64,000 nucleotides of DNA from Lachnospiraceae bacterium AC3007. GTDB lineage: Bacteria; Bacillota; Clostridia; Lachnospirales; Lachnospiraceae. The first letter of the stretch is position 1. Every line of letters begins with the position of its first letter. A program made the translations under genes and the position numbers. Of this stretch, positions 48,974-57,046 are shown piece after piece. The stretch covers positions 124,001 to 188,000 of the forward strand of contig JHYK01000005.1 of the NCBI GenBank assembly GCA_000621405.1. The letters run 5' to 3'. The notes under the pieces were generated by a model. It was not told the origin of the DNA. It searched no databases and was given only the letters and a program-made list of their open reading frames with translations.

Positions 48974-49801
48974 ATGAGTAAGGAATTAGACAGACTCGAA
49001 AAAAGGGCAACGCAGAAGTTCGTAACGGACCATGAGGACATCGACAGGATCATAAGATACCTGTTCTCGCTGCCCTTCACTGCTTTTACGAGATATAGTC
49101 CCGGTTATGATTGTCTTCGAAACGATTTGTGCAAAGGTTTCAACATATCAATGGATCGTAAGACCAATATATCCATGGAAGATGTTCTTATTCTGATCGG
49201 ATATGAACCGGGCACACCATTTTTTGATCCGCCTGATCGGGGAAAAATGGGCTTCACAAAGAGCTTTAATGCAGCAGGACACAGCTATATATTTGCAGAT
49301 CTGATCGTCAGTCTTTCACACAATGATATTCATATAAAAGAATTTACAAAGATCGGATTAAATGCTTATACGGACTATATCACGGAAAAAGTTAAAGCAG
49401 AATACAGAGACAAACTCATCCCGTATACGGCCCATAGCAATATATTAAATAAAGTTGATGAATTCAGGAGAGCGTCCGTTGAATATGTACAGGGCGATCA
49501 AAAAACAGGACATGATGAATGCACCATAACGCTTGGAGAGCTGATCGGCCAGGCACTCTCCAGGAGCAGAAGACGCTGGAACTGTGCTGATGTACTGCTG
49601 GATGAGTATTGCGCCGAGACGATCGGGAGTTACGTCATGCTAAACAGATTCATCATGGATTCCTTAAGAATGCCGCTTATACGTTCGGATAGAGAAAGAT
49701 TTCAGGAGATCATCACTAAATACCGCAACATACCGGTTGAATATCCTGTAAGGATCGATTACGAAAAATGCTTCGAGCATGGCGGCATCATCCTGAAATA
49801 A
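48974..49801 (+). CDS. Conserved-looking protein of unknown function
   Basis: 275 aa from ATG 48974 (GGAGGG 5 nt upstream). Acidic and basic patches alternate, with segments such as FTRYSPGYDCLRNDLCKGFN and FDPPDRGKMGFTKSFNAAGH. No membrane helix, no nucleotide-binding loop, and no domain I recognise. Its stop directly abuts the leader of the ClpP-like gene, so the two are one transcription unit. Confidence 0.75.
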   Translation: MSKELDRLEKRATQKFVTDHEDIDRIIRYLFSLPFTAFTRYSPGYDCLRNDLCKGFNISMDRKTNISMEDVLILIGYEPGTPFFDPPDRGKMGFTKSFNAAGHSYIFADLIVSLSHNDIHIKEFTKIGLNAYTDYITEKVKAEYRDKLIPYTAHSNILNKVDEFRRASVEYVQGDQKTGHDECTITLGELIGQALSRSRRRWNCADVLLDEYCAETIGSYVMLNRFIMDSLRMPLIRSDRERFQEIITKYRNIPVEYPVRIDYEKCFEHGGIILK

Positions 49802-49852
49802 ATGAAACTGAAAATAAGCTATTATCTTGAGATCGCGAAGAAAGGAGACACT

Positions 49853-50467
49853 ATGTCAAACGTAATATATGAGAGCGTAAGAGGTATCCAGGCAATACCG
49901 ATAGAGGATGCCTTCCTTCGAGACAGAAAGATCTTTTTGGTCGGTGAAGTAAATGACGAAAGCTGCAATGAACTGATCAAGCAGCTTATGTATATGGAAA
50001 GTGAAGACAACACTCTGCCGATCACTCTGTATATCAACAGCCCCGGTGGGTCAGTCGGAAGCGGTCTGGCTGTCTACGATACCATCAGGCTTATGCAGAG
50101 CCCGGTAAAAGCAGTTGTTACAGGCATTGCGGCTTCGATGGGAAGCATTATCCTTCTTGCATGTGAAAAGGAAAACCGATATATGCTCCCGTCAAGCAAG
50201 ATCATGATCCATGACTGCAGTTGGGGAAGCAGAAACTTTGGCGGATACAAGCCTCATGAGATCGAACAGGAGCTGGATCAGTTAAAGGATACTAATGCCA
50301 GGCTTTTGAAGATCATCGCGGAAAGATGCGGAAAGACCCTGAAGCAGGTTGCAAAAGTAACAATGCATGACAGTTATTTTGATTCGCGGCAGGCTATAGA
50401 ATTCGGACTTGTTTCAGCTGTTGTAGATGATGAGATGTTCAGTACGATCAACAGGAAAGGAGCGTGA
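49853..50467 (+). CDS. ClpP-like serine peptidase on an accessory element
   Basis: 204 aa, family S14. PITLYINSPGGSVGSGLAVY is the oxyanion-hole strand, the nucleophile Ser is in GIAASMGSIILL (residue near 100), the His in SKIMIHDCSWG (near 125), and the Asp follows in the C-terminal third. The key residues are present and the length is normal. ATG 49853 has AAAGGAG upstream. It lies between an unknown gene and the VirD4-like ATPase whose start overlaps its ribosome-site region. A specialised copy, separate from the housekeeping ClpP. Confidence 0.9.
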   Translation: MSNVIYESVRGIQAIPIEDAFLRDRKIFLVGEVNDESCNELIKQLMYMESEDNTLPITLYINSPGGSVGSGLAVYDTIRLMQSPVKAVVTGIAASMGSIILLACEKENRYMLPSSKIMIHDCSWGSRNFGGYKPHEIEQELDQLKDTNARLLKIIAERCGKTLKQVAKVTMHDSYFDSRQAIEFGLVSAVVDDEMFSTINRKGA

Positions 50468-50471
50468 TGTT

Positions 50472-51935
50472 ATGTCCGTAAAGAAAACAGTAAAAAACAC
50501 AGTAACAAGGAAAAAGCCCGTTATCAAAGCAACTCCCAGATACGGGCTCAGGTGCCTCGGAAAAGGGATCTATGTCAGCAATGACACACGAATCACCCAT
50601 TTGAACTCGAATGACCTTATCATTGGGGCGACAGGAAGCAGTAAAACCGGGTCCATCGTATATACCCAGCTGAAAATGCTGGACGACTCCAGCCTTATAG
50701 TAGCTGACAGCAAGAATATGCTTCACAGGATGTTCAGGGACGAGCTCGAGAAAAAAGGCTATAAGGTCAGAATCCTTGATTTTGTAAATCCCAAACAAAG
50801 CTGCTTATATAATCCTCTGGTCTATGTAAGACAGAATGATGATGGTTCGTATAACGAGATAGACATCATGAAAATATCCAGAAGTCTGATCCCGGATAAA
50901 CTGTGCGCGGACGATCCCTTCTGGGCTTTATCCGGACGGGCAGTTCTTGAATTCTTTATCTCTTATACACTTTCGGCGCTTCCGAAAGAAGACCATAATA
51001 TGTATACTGTCTGCCGTCTTTACAGGGCCTTTAATGAGGAAATGGGCGAAGCATCATTCATAGACTGGATCGAGCGCCATCCGAGGTCATTTACCGCAAA
51101 CAGGTTCTCACAGATCAAGGCAATGAAACGCGCAGACAGAATGTGGGCAAGCATACTTGGCTTTGTAAATACGGCATTATATCCGTTTGATGTGGCAGTT
51201 TTACACCACATATTTGATCCAGATATGAAAGAGTATGACTGGGAAGATTACTTTGAGTCATTTGATCTGTATATGAATGACGATTACTATGAAGAAGAGG
51301 ATATCGTTACAGAGAATGAAGGATCTCCGGATATCTCAGACAATCCCGCAACAGATCATTCTGATGAAGATAAGCAGACAGAAGAGGATGGCGGAGTCAG
51401 AGAGGAACTCAGACTGGATGCTCTTGGTAAAGAAAAGACGGTTGTGTTTCTTAACATATCCGATACAGACCATAGCTTAGATAGTCTGGTCAACCTGTTC
51501 TATACACAGGCTCTTCAGACCCTTGTATCTGAAGCCGACAAGAATGAAAACGGTCAGCTTGAGGTTCCGTGCAGGATCATGTTTGATGATTTTGCTGCGG
51601 GGACAGTTATTCCGGACTTCGATAAAGTGATCAGCGTGATCCGAAGCAGGGATATATGGGTAACGATCTCGATACAGAGTTTGAGCCAGCTTGAGTCATT
51701 GTACTCTCCTGCGCAGAGTCTTACTATCCAGAACAATTGCGATCATATCGTATATATGGGAAGCAATGATCTGTCGTCCGCAGAATATATCGGCACAAGA
51801 GCAGGAAAGGTACCCGAAGTGATCCTTGCCATGGACAGGACCAAGGAGTATTTAATAGAGGGTGGCAAGAAGGCTGTTCTTGTAGATAAGGTTCCGCCGT
51901 ATTCGTATGTGAAAGGATCGGTTCAGCCTGAATAG
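50472..51935 (+). CDS. VirD4/TraG-like conjugation ATPase lacking an obvious membrane anchor
   Basis: 487 aa. Walker A IIGATGSSKTGSIVYTQL at residues about 54-71 has Ser-Ser-Lys where most have Gly-Lys. The Walker B and following motif CRIMFDDFAAGTVIPDFDKV then VIRSRDIWVTISIQSLSQLE matches the TraG/VirD4 LDEFxNxGxIPxFxxxIStiRSR block. An acidic insert lies at about 270-325 (DDYYEEEDIVTENE). The usual N-terminal membrane helices are absent. ATG 50472 has AAGGAG 9 nt upstream and follows the ClpP stop by 4 nt. No relaxase is seen nearby. Confidence 0.88.
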   Translation: MSVKKTVKNTVTRKKPVIKATPRYGLRCLGKGIYVSNDTRITHLNSNDLIIGATGSSKTGSIVYTQLKMLDDSSLIVADSKNMLHRMFRDELEKKGYKVRILDFVNPKQSCLYNPLVYVRQNDDGSYNEIDIMKISRSLIPDKLCADDPFWALSGRAVLEFFISYTLSALPKEDHNMYTVCRLYRAFNEEMGEASFIDWIERHPRSFTANRFSQIKAMKRADRMWASILGFVNTALYPFDVAVLHHIFDPDMKEYDWEDYFESFDLYMNDDYYEEEDIVTENEGSPDISDNPATDHSDEDKQTEEDGGVREELRLDALGKEKTVVFLNISDTDHSLDSLVNLFYTQALQTLVSEADKNENGQLEVPCRIMFDDFAAGTVIPDFDKVISVIRSRDIWVTISIQSLSQLESLYSPAQSLTIQNNCDHIVYMGSNDLSSAEYIGTRAGKVPEVILAMDRTKEYLIEGGKKAVLVDKVPPYSYVKGSVQPE

Positions 51936-51950
51936 GCTTTGACAATCCCG

Positions 51951-51978
51951 TTGAAAAAACCGGAGAGAATGGTATATT
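51951..51978 (+). promoter_or_regulatory. Promoter with extended -10
   Basis: TTGAAA (51951-51956), 16-bp spacer, TGGTATATT giving -10 TATATT (51973-51978). It drives the gene at 52008. Confidence 0.7.
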
Positions 51979-52007
51979 TAACGTGATCCAATAACGCTCA
52001 GAATAAA

Positions 52008-52433
52008 ATGAGACGGCACAATGAAACGGAGGTTGATATTATCAATACTTATGAATCTTATCTGAAACATCCGGCAGGTCATATTCTGACCATCGAGGAC
52101 GCCATGAAAATATATGAAAAAATGGCGGCGAGCATTGATCGGTGTACTCTGGAAGACAAAATGGTATTTTGGAATGACTGTCTGCAAAAAGCTGCATCGT
52201 ACACAAGGATCCGCAATGACTGGGAAGTGATGTCCCGGGAAGACAGGATAGATGCGGATATGGGCAGAACCCTGACGCATGACGGATTCATCACTTCACT
52301 TAATATCCTTTCCAGGATAGCGGAACAGGAAGGCATAGATAATTCCTGGAGAGATGAACTAGGTGAAGAAAGAAAGCGGATAGGAGACTATGCCTGTTTC
52401 ATCGCATACATTACGGGAATATCAAACAGATAA
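52008..52433 (+). CDS. Hypothetical protein
   Basis: 141 aa, helical: EDAMKIYEKMAASIDRCTLE and TLTHDGFITSLNILSRIAEQ. Family not recognised. ATG 52008 has no ribosome site, while GGAGG at 52028-52032 sits inside the frame with no ATG/GTG/TTG at good distance, so the start is uncertain. Own promoter at 51951. Lies between the VirD4-like gene and structured element B. Confidence 0.7.
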   Translation: MRRHNETEVDIINTYESYLKHPAGHILTIEDAMKIYEKMAASIDRCTLEDKMVFWNDCLQKAASYTRIRNDWEVMSREDRIDADMGRTLTHDGFITSLNILSRIAEQEGIDNSWRDELGEERKRIGDYACFIAYITGISNR

Positions 52434-52554
52434 AAGACATTGAAACCTAAACCATGGGTTTAGTGTTTTTCAGATCTGTTCGATATATAATGAGATAGTA
52501 AACAGCTCACAGGGCTGAGATAAAGAATCGATATCAGGAGACAAAAAAAACCAG

Positions 52555-52606
52555 AGAACGGGATATTTATGTCCAAATCTCCGGCCCCTGATACCGGTTC
52601 TTTTTT
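52555..52606 (+). terminator. Terminator-like hairpin preceding structured element B
   Basis: AGAACGGG (52555-52562) pairs with CCGGTTCT (52594-52601) with one mismatch, then T6. On the minus strand the hairpin is followed by a T8 tract (52550-52543). The same position relative to the structured element as in copy A. Confidence 0.5.
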
Positions 52607-52609
52607 GTA

Positions 52610-52702
52610 CCTTGTAAACCACATATCGCGCTCCCTCACAGGAGATACCCGGGGAAGCATCCGCGAAGACCCATCGCAAAGACGATGGCGAGCGTGCCAA
52701 GG
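52610..52702. ncRNA. Structured element B (candidate noncoding RNA)
   Basis: P1 CCTTG (52610-52614) / CAAGG (52698-52702). P2 hairpin CTCC-CTCACA-GGAG (52631-52644), a different sequence from copy A but again a 4-bp stem. P4 GCA-TC-CGC / GCGTGC and P3 CCATCG-CAAAGA-CGATGG (52671-52688) are identical to copy A. It lies 60 nt before the gene at 52763. The 329-bp gap 52434-52762 is occupied by this element and its hairpin. Strand undetermined. Confidence 0.55.
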
Positions 52703-52762
52703 GAATGGGGGAGAGGACAAGAACTGACTGAAAATGCATTCGAAACGAAAGGAGAGCAAATT

Positions 52763-53302
52763 ATGAATAAGAACACTATCAAAAACTACAAGGAAGTAAA
52801 GCTTGACAGTAATGGTCACGAGGAAGACAGATCCCGCAAGAATCGACTCACCAAAACTTTTCAATATGAGTACGCACTTTATCTCGCGGTTTCTGATCTG
52901 TTTGAATCTGTAAGATGCAGATCCATGTGCGTGGACAGTCTGAAACTGTACTTTATGGAACTCGGACATAAGAAGGAAAATGATGAAAACTGCGCGGTAA
53001 ATAAGAGAAAGAACACGCGCGAGGATCTGTTGAAAGAGATGGAAGTGCTTGTCAGCAGAGATGTGTCAGGACATGTTTCCTTCCCAATGATGCACATCTG
53101 TTCTGCAGAAGTGAGGACTATACCGGAAGAAAATGGCACACACAGTTTTGTCTTTTCAGATGGAATCTACGGATTCAAGATCCGCCTTGATATTCAGGGG
53201 AATGGACACCCTACTAAGATAGAGGTCACGAACCTGGGAAAAGAAGAGCCGGTGAATGATCGTACAGAGATCATCCACCCAGCGGCTGATAGAGCGGCAT
53301 GA
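52763..53302 (+). CDS. Hypothetical protein
   Basis: 179 aa. An N-terminal charged stretch, then YEYALYLAVSDLFESVRCRS and a beta-rich middle (GYFKIRLDIQ-like, FSDGIYGFKIRLDIQGNGHP). No known domain recognised. ATG 52763 follows AAAGGAGAG. First gene downstream of structured element B. Confidence 0.75.
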   Translation: MNKNTIKNYKEVKLDSNGHEEDRSRKNRLTKTFQYEYALYLAVSDLFESVRCRSMCVDSLKLYFMELGHKKENDENCAVNKRKNTREDLLKEMEVLVSRDVSGHVSFPMMHICSAEVRTIPEENGTHSFVFSDGIYGFKIRLDIQGNGHPTKIEVTNLGKEEPVNDRTEIIHPAADRAA

Positions 53303-53342
53303 GTCATACTGAATTGATGAACTACCGTTACTAAACGGATGG

Positions 53343-53702
53343 TTGATTGAAGACGGAGACTTATTTCGCTACACTTCTGATCCCGGGATCGTCCTTTCCT
53401 CGACTTGGAGAAACGGAATAGCAAGAGATGGAAGCACTGCGGTCCATATAGAAGATCTAATAAGAGCCTTGAAACCGGTATATAGTAAAACGCTTGATAA
53501 GGCAGCAGTATCCCCCGACGAGAGCAGATCCAAGGAGATAGATTACTATTTAAGACGTCATCCTAAAGAATCATATCTTATACTGGATGACAATCCGTCA
53601 CTCTTTGCTGAGGGAAGGAAGACACCGCATCTGCATCTGACAGATTCCCAAACGGGGTTTACTGACAGAGATGTAAAAAAGATCATAAAACGATATCTGT
53701 AG
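53343..53702 (+). CDS. HAD domain of the Swiss-Army-Knife type, N-terminally truncated
   Basis: 119 aa from TTG 53343; the frame is open from 53313. PGIVLSSTWRNGIARDGS, then KEIDYYLRRHPKESYLILDD and LHLTDSQTGFTDRDVKKIIK match the HAD_SAK_2 family found in RNA-repair-type proteins. The first motif (DxDGVL, carrying the nucleophile Asp) is missing: a stop lies just upstream. Either a degenerate, inactive protein or a gene that lost its 5' end. Confidence 0.6.
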   Translation: MIEDGDLFRYTSDPGIVLSSTWRNGIARDGSTAVHIEDLIRALKPVYSKTLDKAAVSPDESRSKEIDYYLRRHPKESYLILDDNPSLFAEGRKTPHLHLTDSQTGFTDRDVKKIIKRYL

Positions 53703-53715
53703 GAGCAGAAAAAGG

Positions 53716-54039
53716 ATGAGCTACTATGTTGGCTGTGGCGGGAAGATAATCGTTCGGGAAGAGTTCCGTGATCTGGCCGAAAACAGGCTGGATCTTACCG
53801 GAACGACGGATCCGGTATTCATGCTCTGCAATGATCTTGGCCCGGAGAATTTGTTTTATCGAACTGTCCAGTGGGAAAAATGGTTCAAAGAAATAATAGA
53901 AATATATGAGTATGATGAGGAACATGCCCGGGACTGGCCGGTCGACAGTTCATGGAAGAATACATTACAGGAGCAGATCGAAAATCGAGACAGGACGATC
54001 AGGGAGATCTGCGATGAACTAAAGAACTGTTGCAGATGA
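53716..54039 (+). CDS. Hypothetical protein
   Basis: 107 aa: MSYYVGCGGKIIVREEFRDL then TTDPVFMLCNDLGPENLFYR, and a charged helical end with three Cys. 13 nt after the HAD fragment with AGGAG upstream, so probably cotranscribed. Family not recognised. Confidence 0.75.
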   Translation: MSYYVGCGGKIIVREEFRDLAENRLDLTGTTDPVFMLCNDLGPENLFYRTVQWEKWFKEIIEIYEYDEEHARDWPVDSSWKNTLQEQIENRDRTIREICDELKNCCR

Positions 54040-54094
54040 TGATAGTATAGAAGTCATATAATGGAGATATACGGAGGTTATAGATAAGCATAAG

Positions 54095-54763
54095 ATGAGA
54101 ATATATGCGATAGGTGATATTCACGGACACATTAACGAACTGAATACAGCGCTGTCATACATCGATCTGGATGATGATAATACAATACTGGTGTTCCTGG
54201 GCGACTATATACACGGACATGACAGTTACGCTGTTTTAGACAGGGTTATGGCATTGCAGGAAAAATATGGATCTGAAAAAATCGTTACTCTTATGGGTAA
54301 TCACGAAGAGACTGTTGATGTGTACGGTCATGAGATCTCAGAAGGAGATGACGTTGTTCGTGATGCAGGAGATGACAGTCCTTATCGCAAATGGATCCAT
54401 TCGCTGAGGAAATACTACAAGACAGATAAACAGATCTTTGTACACGCCGGAATATTGGAAGTGGAAGAGGAAGGGGAAGAGTATCTTTGGGAATCCGGAA
54501 CCCCGGATCATATCTTTTATGGAAAGTATCCGCCTCAAACAGGACATTTCTATATGGATATCATTGCCGGACACACAGATACAGCAACAATATCCGGTGA
54601 TCCGAATTTTCACGGGATATTCTATGACGGAGCATCACACTATTATATTGACGGATCCGTATGTGAGAGCGGTGAGATCCCCGTGTTGATGTATGATACT
54701 GATAACAAAATGTATTATGAGATCACACCAAAAGGGATGGAAGAAGTAAGACCTTATTCATGA
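54095..54763 (+). CDS. Calcineurin-like metallophosphoesterase
   Basis: 222 aa. The motifs are DIHGHINELN (residues 6-15), FLGDYIHGHDSYAVLDRV (about 37-54), LMGNHEETVD, and the later His ligands in FVHAGI and IIAGHTDT. This order fits PPP-type phosphatases or Ap4A hydrolases. GDYIHGHDS replaces the usual GDYVDRGP, which alters the Arg that helps bind phosphate. GGAGG lies 17 nt upstream of ATG, rather far. Confidence 0.88.
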   Translation: MRIYAIGDIHGHINELNTALSYIDLDDDNTILVFLGDYIHGHDSYAVLDRVMALQEKYGSEKIVTLMGNHEETVDVYGHEISEGDDVVRDAGDDSPYRKWIHSLRKYYKTDKQIFVHAGILEVEEEGEEYLWESGTPDHIFYGKYPPQTGHFYMDIIAGHTDTATISGDPNFHGIFYDGASHYYIDGSVCESGEIPVLMYDTDNKMYYEITPKGMEEVRPYS

Positions 54764-54843
54764 GACCATTGGTTATTGCTCTTCTTTTTCGTGGTATAAT
54801 AAATGATCAGCTGAAATCTCAAGAGCGAAGAAAGGACCAGATA

Positions 54844-55086
54844 ATGGATGTTAAAGCCGGATCATTTTTAAACAGAAAGTACTCCTTTATTATCATAGCT
54901 GTGGCCATTGTCGTCATCTTAAGTGCGATCCTTATCGTATCGATCAGAAATGTCAAGCCGCATGAGATCGATTCTTCACGTGGCCCGAAACCTTTTGATA
55001 TCAAAAATCTTAAGACTAATATTGCGCCGGTATCTGAAGAAGCAGATATTCCTGAAACAGAATATGACATGGAGATGGATTACTGA
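54844..55086 (+). CDS. Small single-helix membrane protein
   Basis: 80 aa from ATG 54844: KYSFIIIAVAIVVILSAILI is the membrane helix, followed by an acidic extracellular tail. Promoter TTATTG-16-TGGTATAAT (-10 at 54795-54800) upstream. One base separates its stop from the next start, so it is coupled to the secreted transglutaminase-like protein. Confidence 0.7.
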   Translation: MDVKAGSFLNRKYSFIIIAVAIVVILSAILIVSIRNVKPHEIDSSRGPKPFDIKNLKTNIAPVSEEADIPETEYDMEMDY

Positions 55087-55087
55087 T

Positions 55088-56281
55088 ATGAAAAAGACAG
55101 GAAAAAAACATTTCATTTCTGCATTGCTGATAGCTGTCCTGGTATTATCTTCTGTTTGTTTCTCAAAAGAAATACATGCAGAAGAATACGGTCCATTTGC
55201 CTCAGCAGCACAGATCATCGATGTAGATGGTACCAACGCATATCATTTTGCAGATGAAGCAATTTCCGGGACATCCCGATACATAGGTGATTCTATAGAT
55301 TTTGAGGGGTTTGGCGGCCTTATAGTAAAAACCAGCGGAACAATGATAAGTTACACCGAGTATGGGCATAATGATGTTTTCCACAAGGGATATGTTTATA
55401 TTGAAAAAAGAAGCAACCCAAACGGAAAAATAGTTGAACTAGGACTAATTAAGAAGGGTGAGACCAGGACCGTTGACATGAAAAATGTCATTAATGAAAT
55501 TGGAGCTGGCGATGATCCTGGAATTTATGTCATTAAATTAATGACAGGTGAGGATCAGGAGGTGGATGTCTGTATGAACTTGTATTACGATGGCAGCGGT
55601 GTCTGGACCTGCCGTATAAACGGTGATCCTCAAAGCATAGAACGCTGGAATAAGCTGATAGGTAATCTTGATCCAGCCACGTGTCTCGAAATGTATGTAG
55701 GAAACAAAAACTATCCCATTACCTATCCGACAAGCGGTACCAATGGTTGCTGTAACCACGTAGAAGAGTGGTGTGAGCTAAGCGACGAGATAATAAAAAG
55801 CGATACATGGTCGGATGAGGCCAAGGTCTTTGCCATGGTTCAGTGGCTTACCCAAAACTGTGCTTATGATAACTGGCGGGTCATTACAAACCATAACACA
55901 TCACGTGCAATGCTTACTGGTAATTGGACAGATGACAGTCTTTGGATGTATTACAATCATGTTGGTCAGTGCTGGGATTTTCAAAATGCCCTGACTATCA
56001 TGTGCAGGCACCAGGGAATACCCTGCACATCCATCGAGAACGAATATCATACCGTGAATGCCGTATGGCTTGACAATGAATGGGTTGCTATAGATGTGAG
56101 CGCACTCGTTAACTATGCATGTAATACCGAAGATACAGATGACGAAAAATGGGACAAGAATTATAATCGCTGTTCATATAGTTCTTGTTACGGTTATTAT
56201 GATGGGACAATGGATACCTATAATCAGTGTATTGCCACTCCGGGGACAACATTATCGACAGGTAATGGCAATCCGGTATAA
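55088..56281 (+). CDS. Secreted protein with transglutaminase-like domain
   Basis: 397 aa. A signal peptide (KKHFISALLIAVLVLSSVCF, cleavage after HAE) is followed by a beta-rich domain and a C-terminal transglutaminase-like fold: VFAMVQWLTQNCAYDNWRVI, catalytic Cys in YNHVGQCWDFQNALTIMCRH, His in NEYHTVNAVWLDNEWVAIDV and Asp just after. Typically a peptidase or cross-linker of the envelope. ATG 55088 is clear. Confidence 0.88.
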   Translation: MKKTGKKHFISALLIAVLVLSSVCFSKEIHAEEYGPFASAAQIIDVDGTNAYHFADEAISGTSRYIGDSIDFEGFGGLIVKTSGTMISYTEYGHNDVFHKGYVYIEKRSNPNGKIVELGLIKKGETRTVDMKNVINEIGAGDDPGIYVIKLMTGEDQEVDVCMNLYYDGSGVWTCRINGDPQSIERWNKLIGNLDPATCLEMYVGNKNYPITYPTSGTNGCCNHVEEWCELSDEIIKSDTWSDEAKVFAMVQWLTQNCAYDNWRVITNHNTSRAMLTGNWTDDSLWMYYNHVGQCWDFQNALTIMCRHQGIPCTSIENEYHTVNAVWLDNEWVAIDVSALVNYACNTEDTDDEKWDKNYNRCSYSSCYGYYDGTMDTYNQCIATPGTTLSTGNGNPV

Positions 56282-56413
56282 AATAGATTCCAGATGATCC
56301 TGACGGCGCCTGTATTCCTCGGGCGTCTCATATCCTGCCCGTTCAAGCATCTCCCATATCTCCTGCCTGGAGGCTACGACTTCCCCATTAGTTTTAATAA
56401 AAACGCAGAGCAT
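56252..56413 (-). CDS. Doubtful 53-aa ORF
   Basis: The minus strand reads MLCVFIKTNGEVVASRQEIW then EMLERAGYETPEEYRRRQDH and on to a stop, a protein-like sequence. The frame continues upstream without a start, so it may be the tail of a decayed gene. It overlaps the transglutaminase end by 30 nt. The stretch 56414-56548 holds nothing else I can name. Confidence 0.3.
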   Translation of the reverse strand: MLCVFIKTNGEVVASRQEIWEMLERAGYETPEEYRRRQDHLESILYRIAITCR

Positions 56414-56548
56414 AACGTCCGTATAACGTGGATGAACTGGTTGCGGGAGCGTTTGTCTGCGGAGTCTTTGCCCGGAAGCCCGAAGTGGTTGCTCGTCAGC
56501 AGGGAAATCAAAACTTGCAATGTCACCTATATGTGTTAGAATTTACAT

Positions 56549-57046
56549 ATGATAAATGTGACACAGGACAACGTAAGAGAAGTAACGGAGAGCATCGGTA
56601 TCGCTCCTGAATTTGAGTTGCATCTGCTCTATGCGATCAGGTTCATGGCCGCGAACGTCCATGCCCCGCTTGCGCTCGGAGAGCCTTTCACGACTGCGGG
56701 CAAGGACGGGATACCTTCCGGCCTGTACCAGAAGCTTACCGGTGACAGGTCATATTATCTTGGATTCGTGGACCTCTGGGAAGGACTGAAGACCATAGCC
56801 AAGGGCTTTGCCGGAGACGAATACGAAGACGACGAGGAATTCATCAGGGATGCTACCGGAGAATTCATCAACAGGATCAACGGAGAGTTTGTCATAGCCT
56901 CTTCAAAATCCGATGTCAATCTTGAGATGGAGCCTCAGCTCTTCCTTCAGATAGAGGAAGTGGCGTCCGTTATCAAGCCCGAAGAGATCATACATATCCC
57001 GGTATTTATTGGAGATTCAAAGTCGGAGATGCTGTTCGTCAAATGA
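56549..57046 (+). CDS. CheX-like protein
   Basis: 165 aa. FIRDATGEFINRINGEFVIA near residue 108 resembles the E-x2-N-x-I-x-G motif of CheX/CheC phosphatases, followed by a beta strand pair as in that fold. Chemotaxis CheX removes phosphate from CheY; here no other chemotaxis gene is present, so the role is unclear. Its stop abuts that of the convergent folC gene. Confidence 0.45.
   Translation: MINVTQDNVREVTESIGIAPEFELHLLYAIRFMAANVHAPLALGEPFTTAGKDGIPSGLYQKLTGDRSYYLGFVDLWEGLKTIAKGFAGDEYEDDEEFIRDATGEFINRINGEFVIASSKSDVNLEMEPQLFLQIEEVASVIKPEEIIHIPVFIGDSKSEMLFVK

Noticed and set aside
46307-56281. Complete integrative conjugative element
   Set aside because: Only a VirD4-like ATPase was found. 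No relaxase, VirB4, integrase or matching att repeats could be seen, so the island is called accessory but not an ICE.
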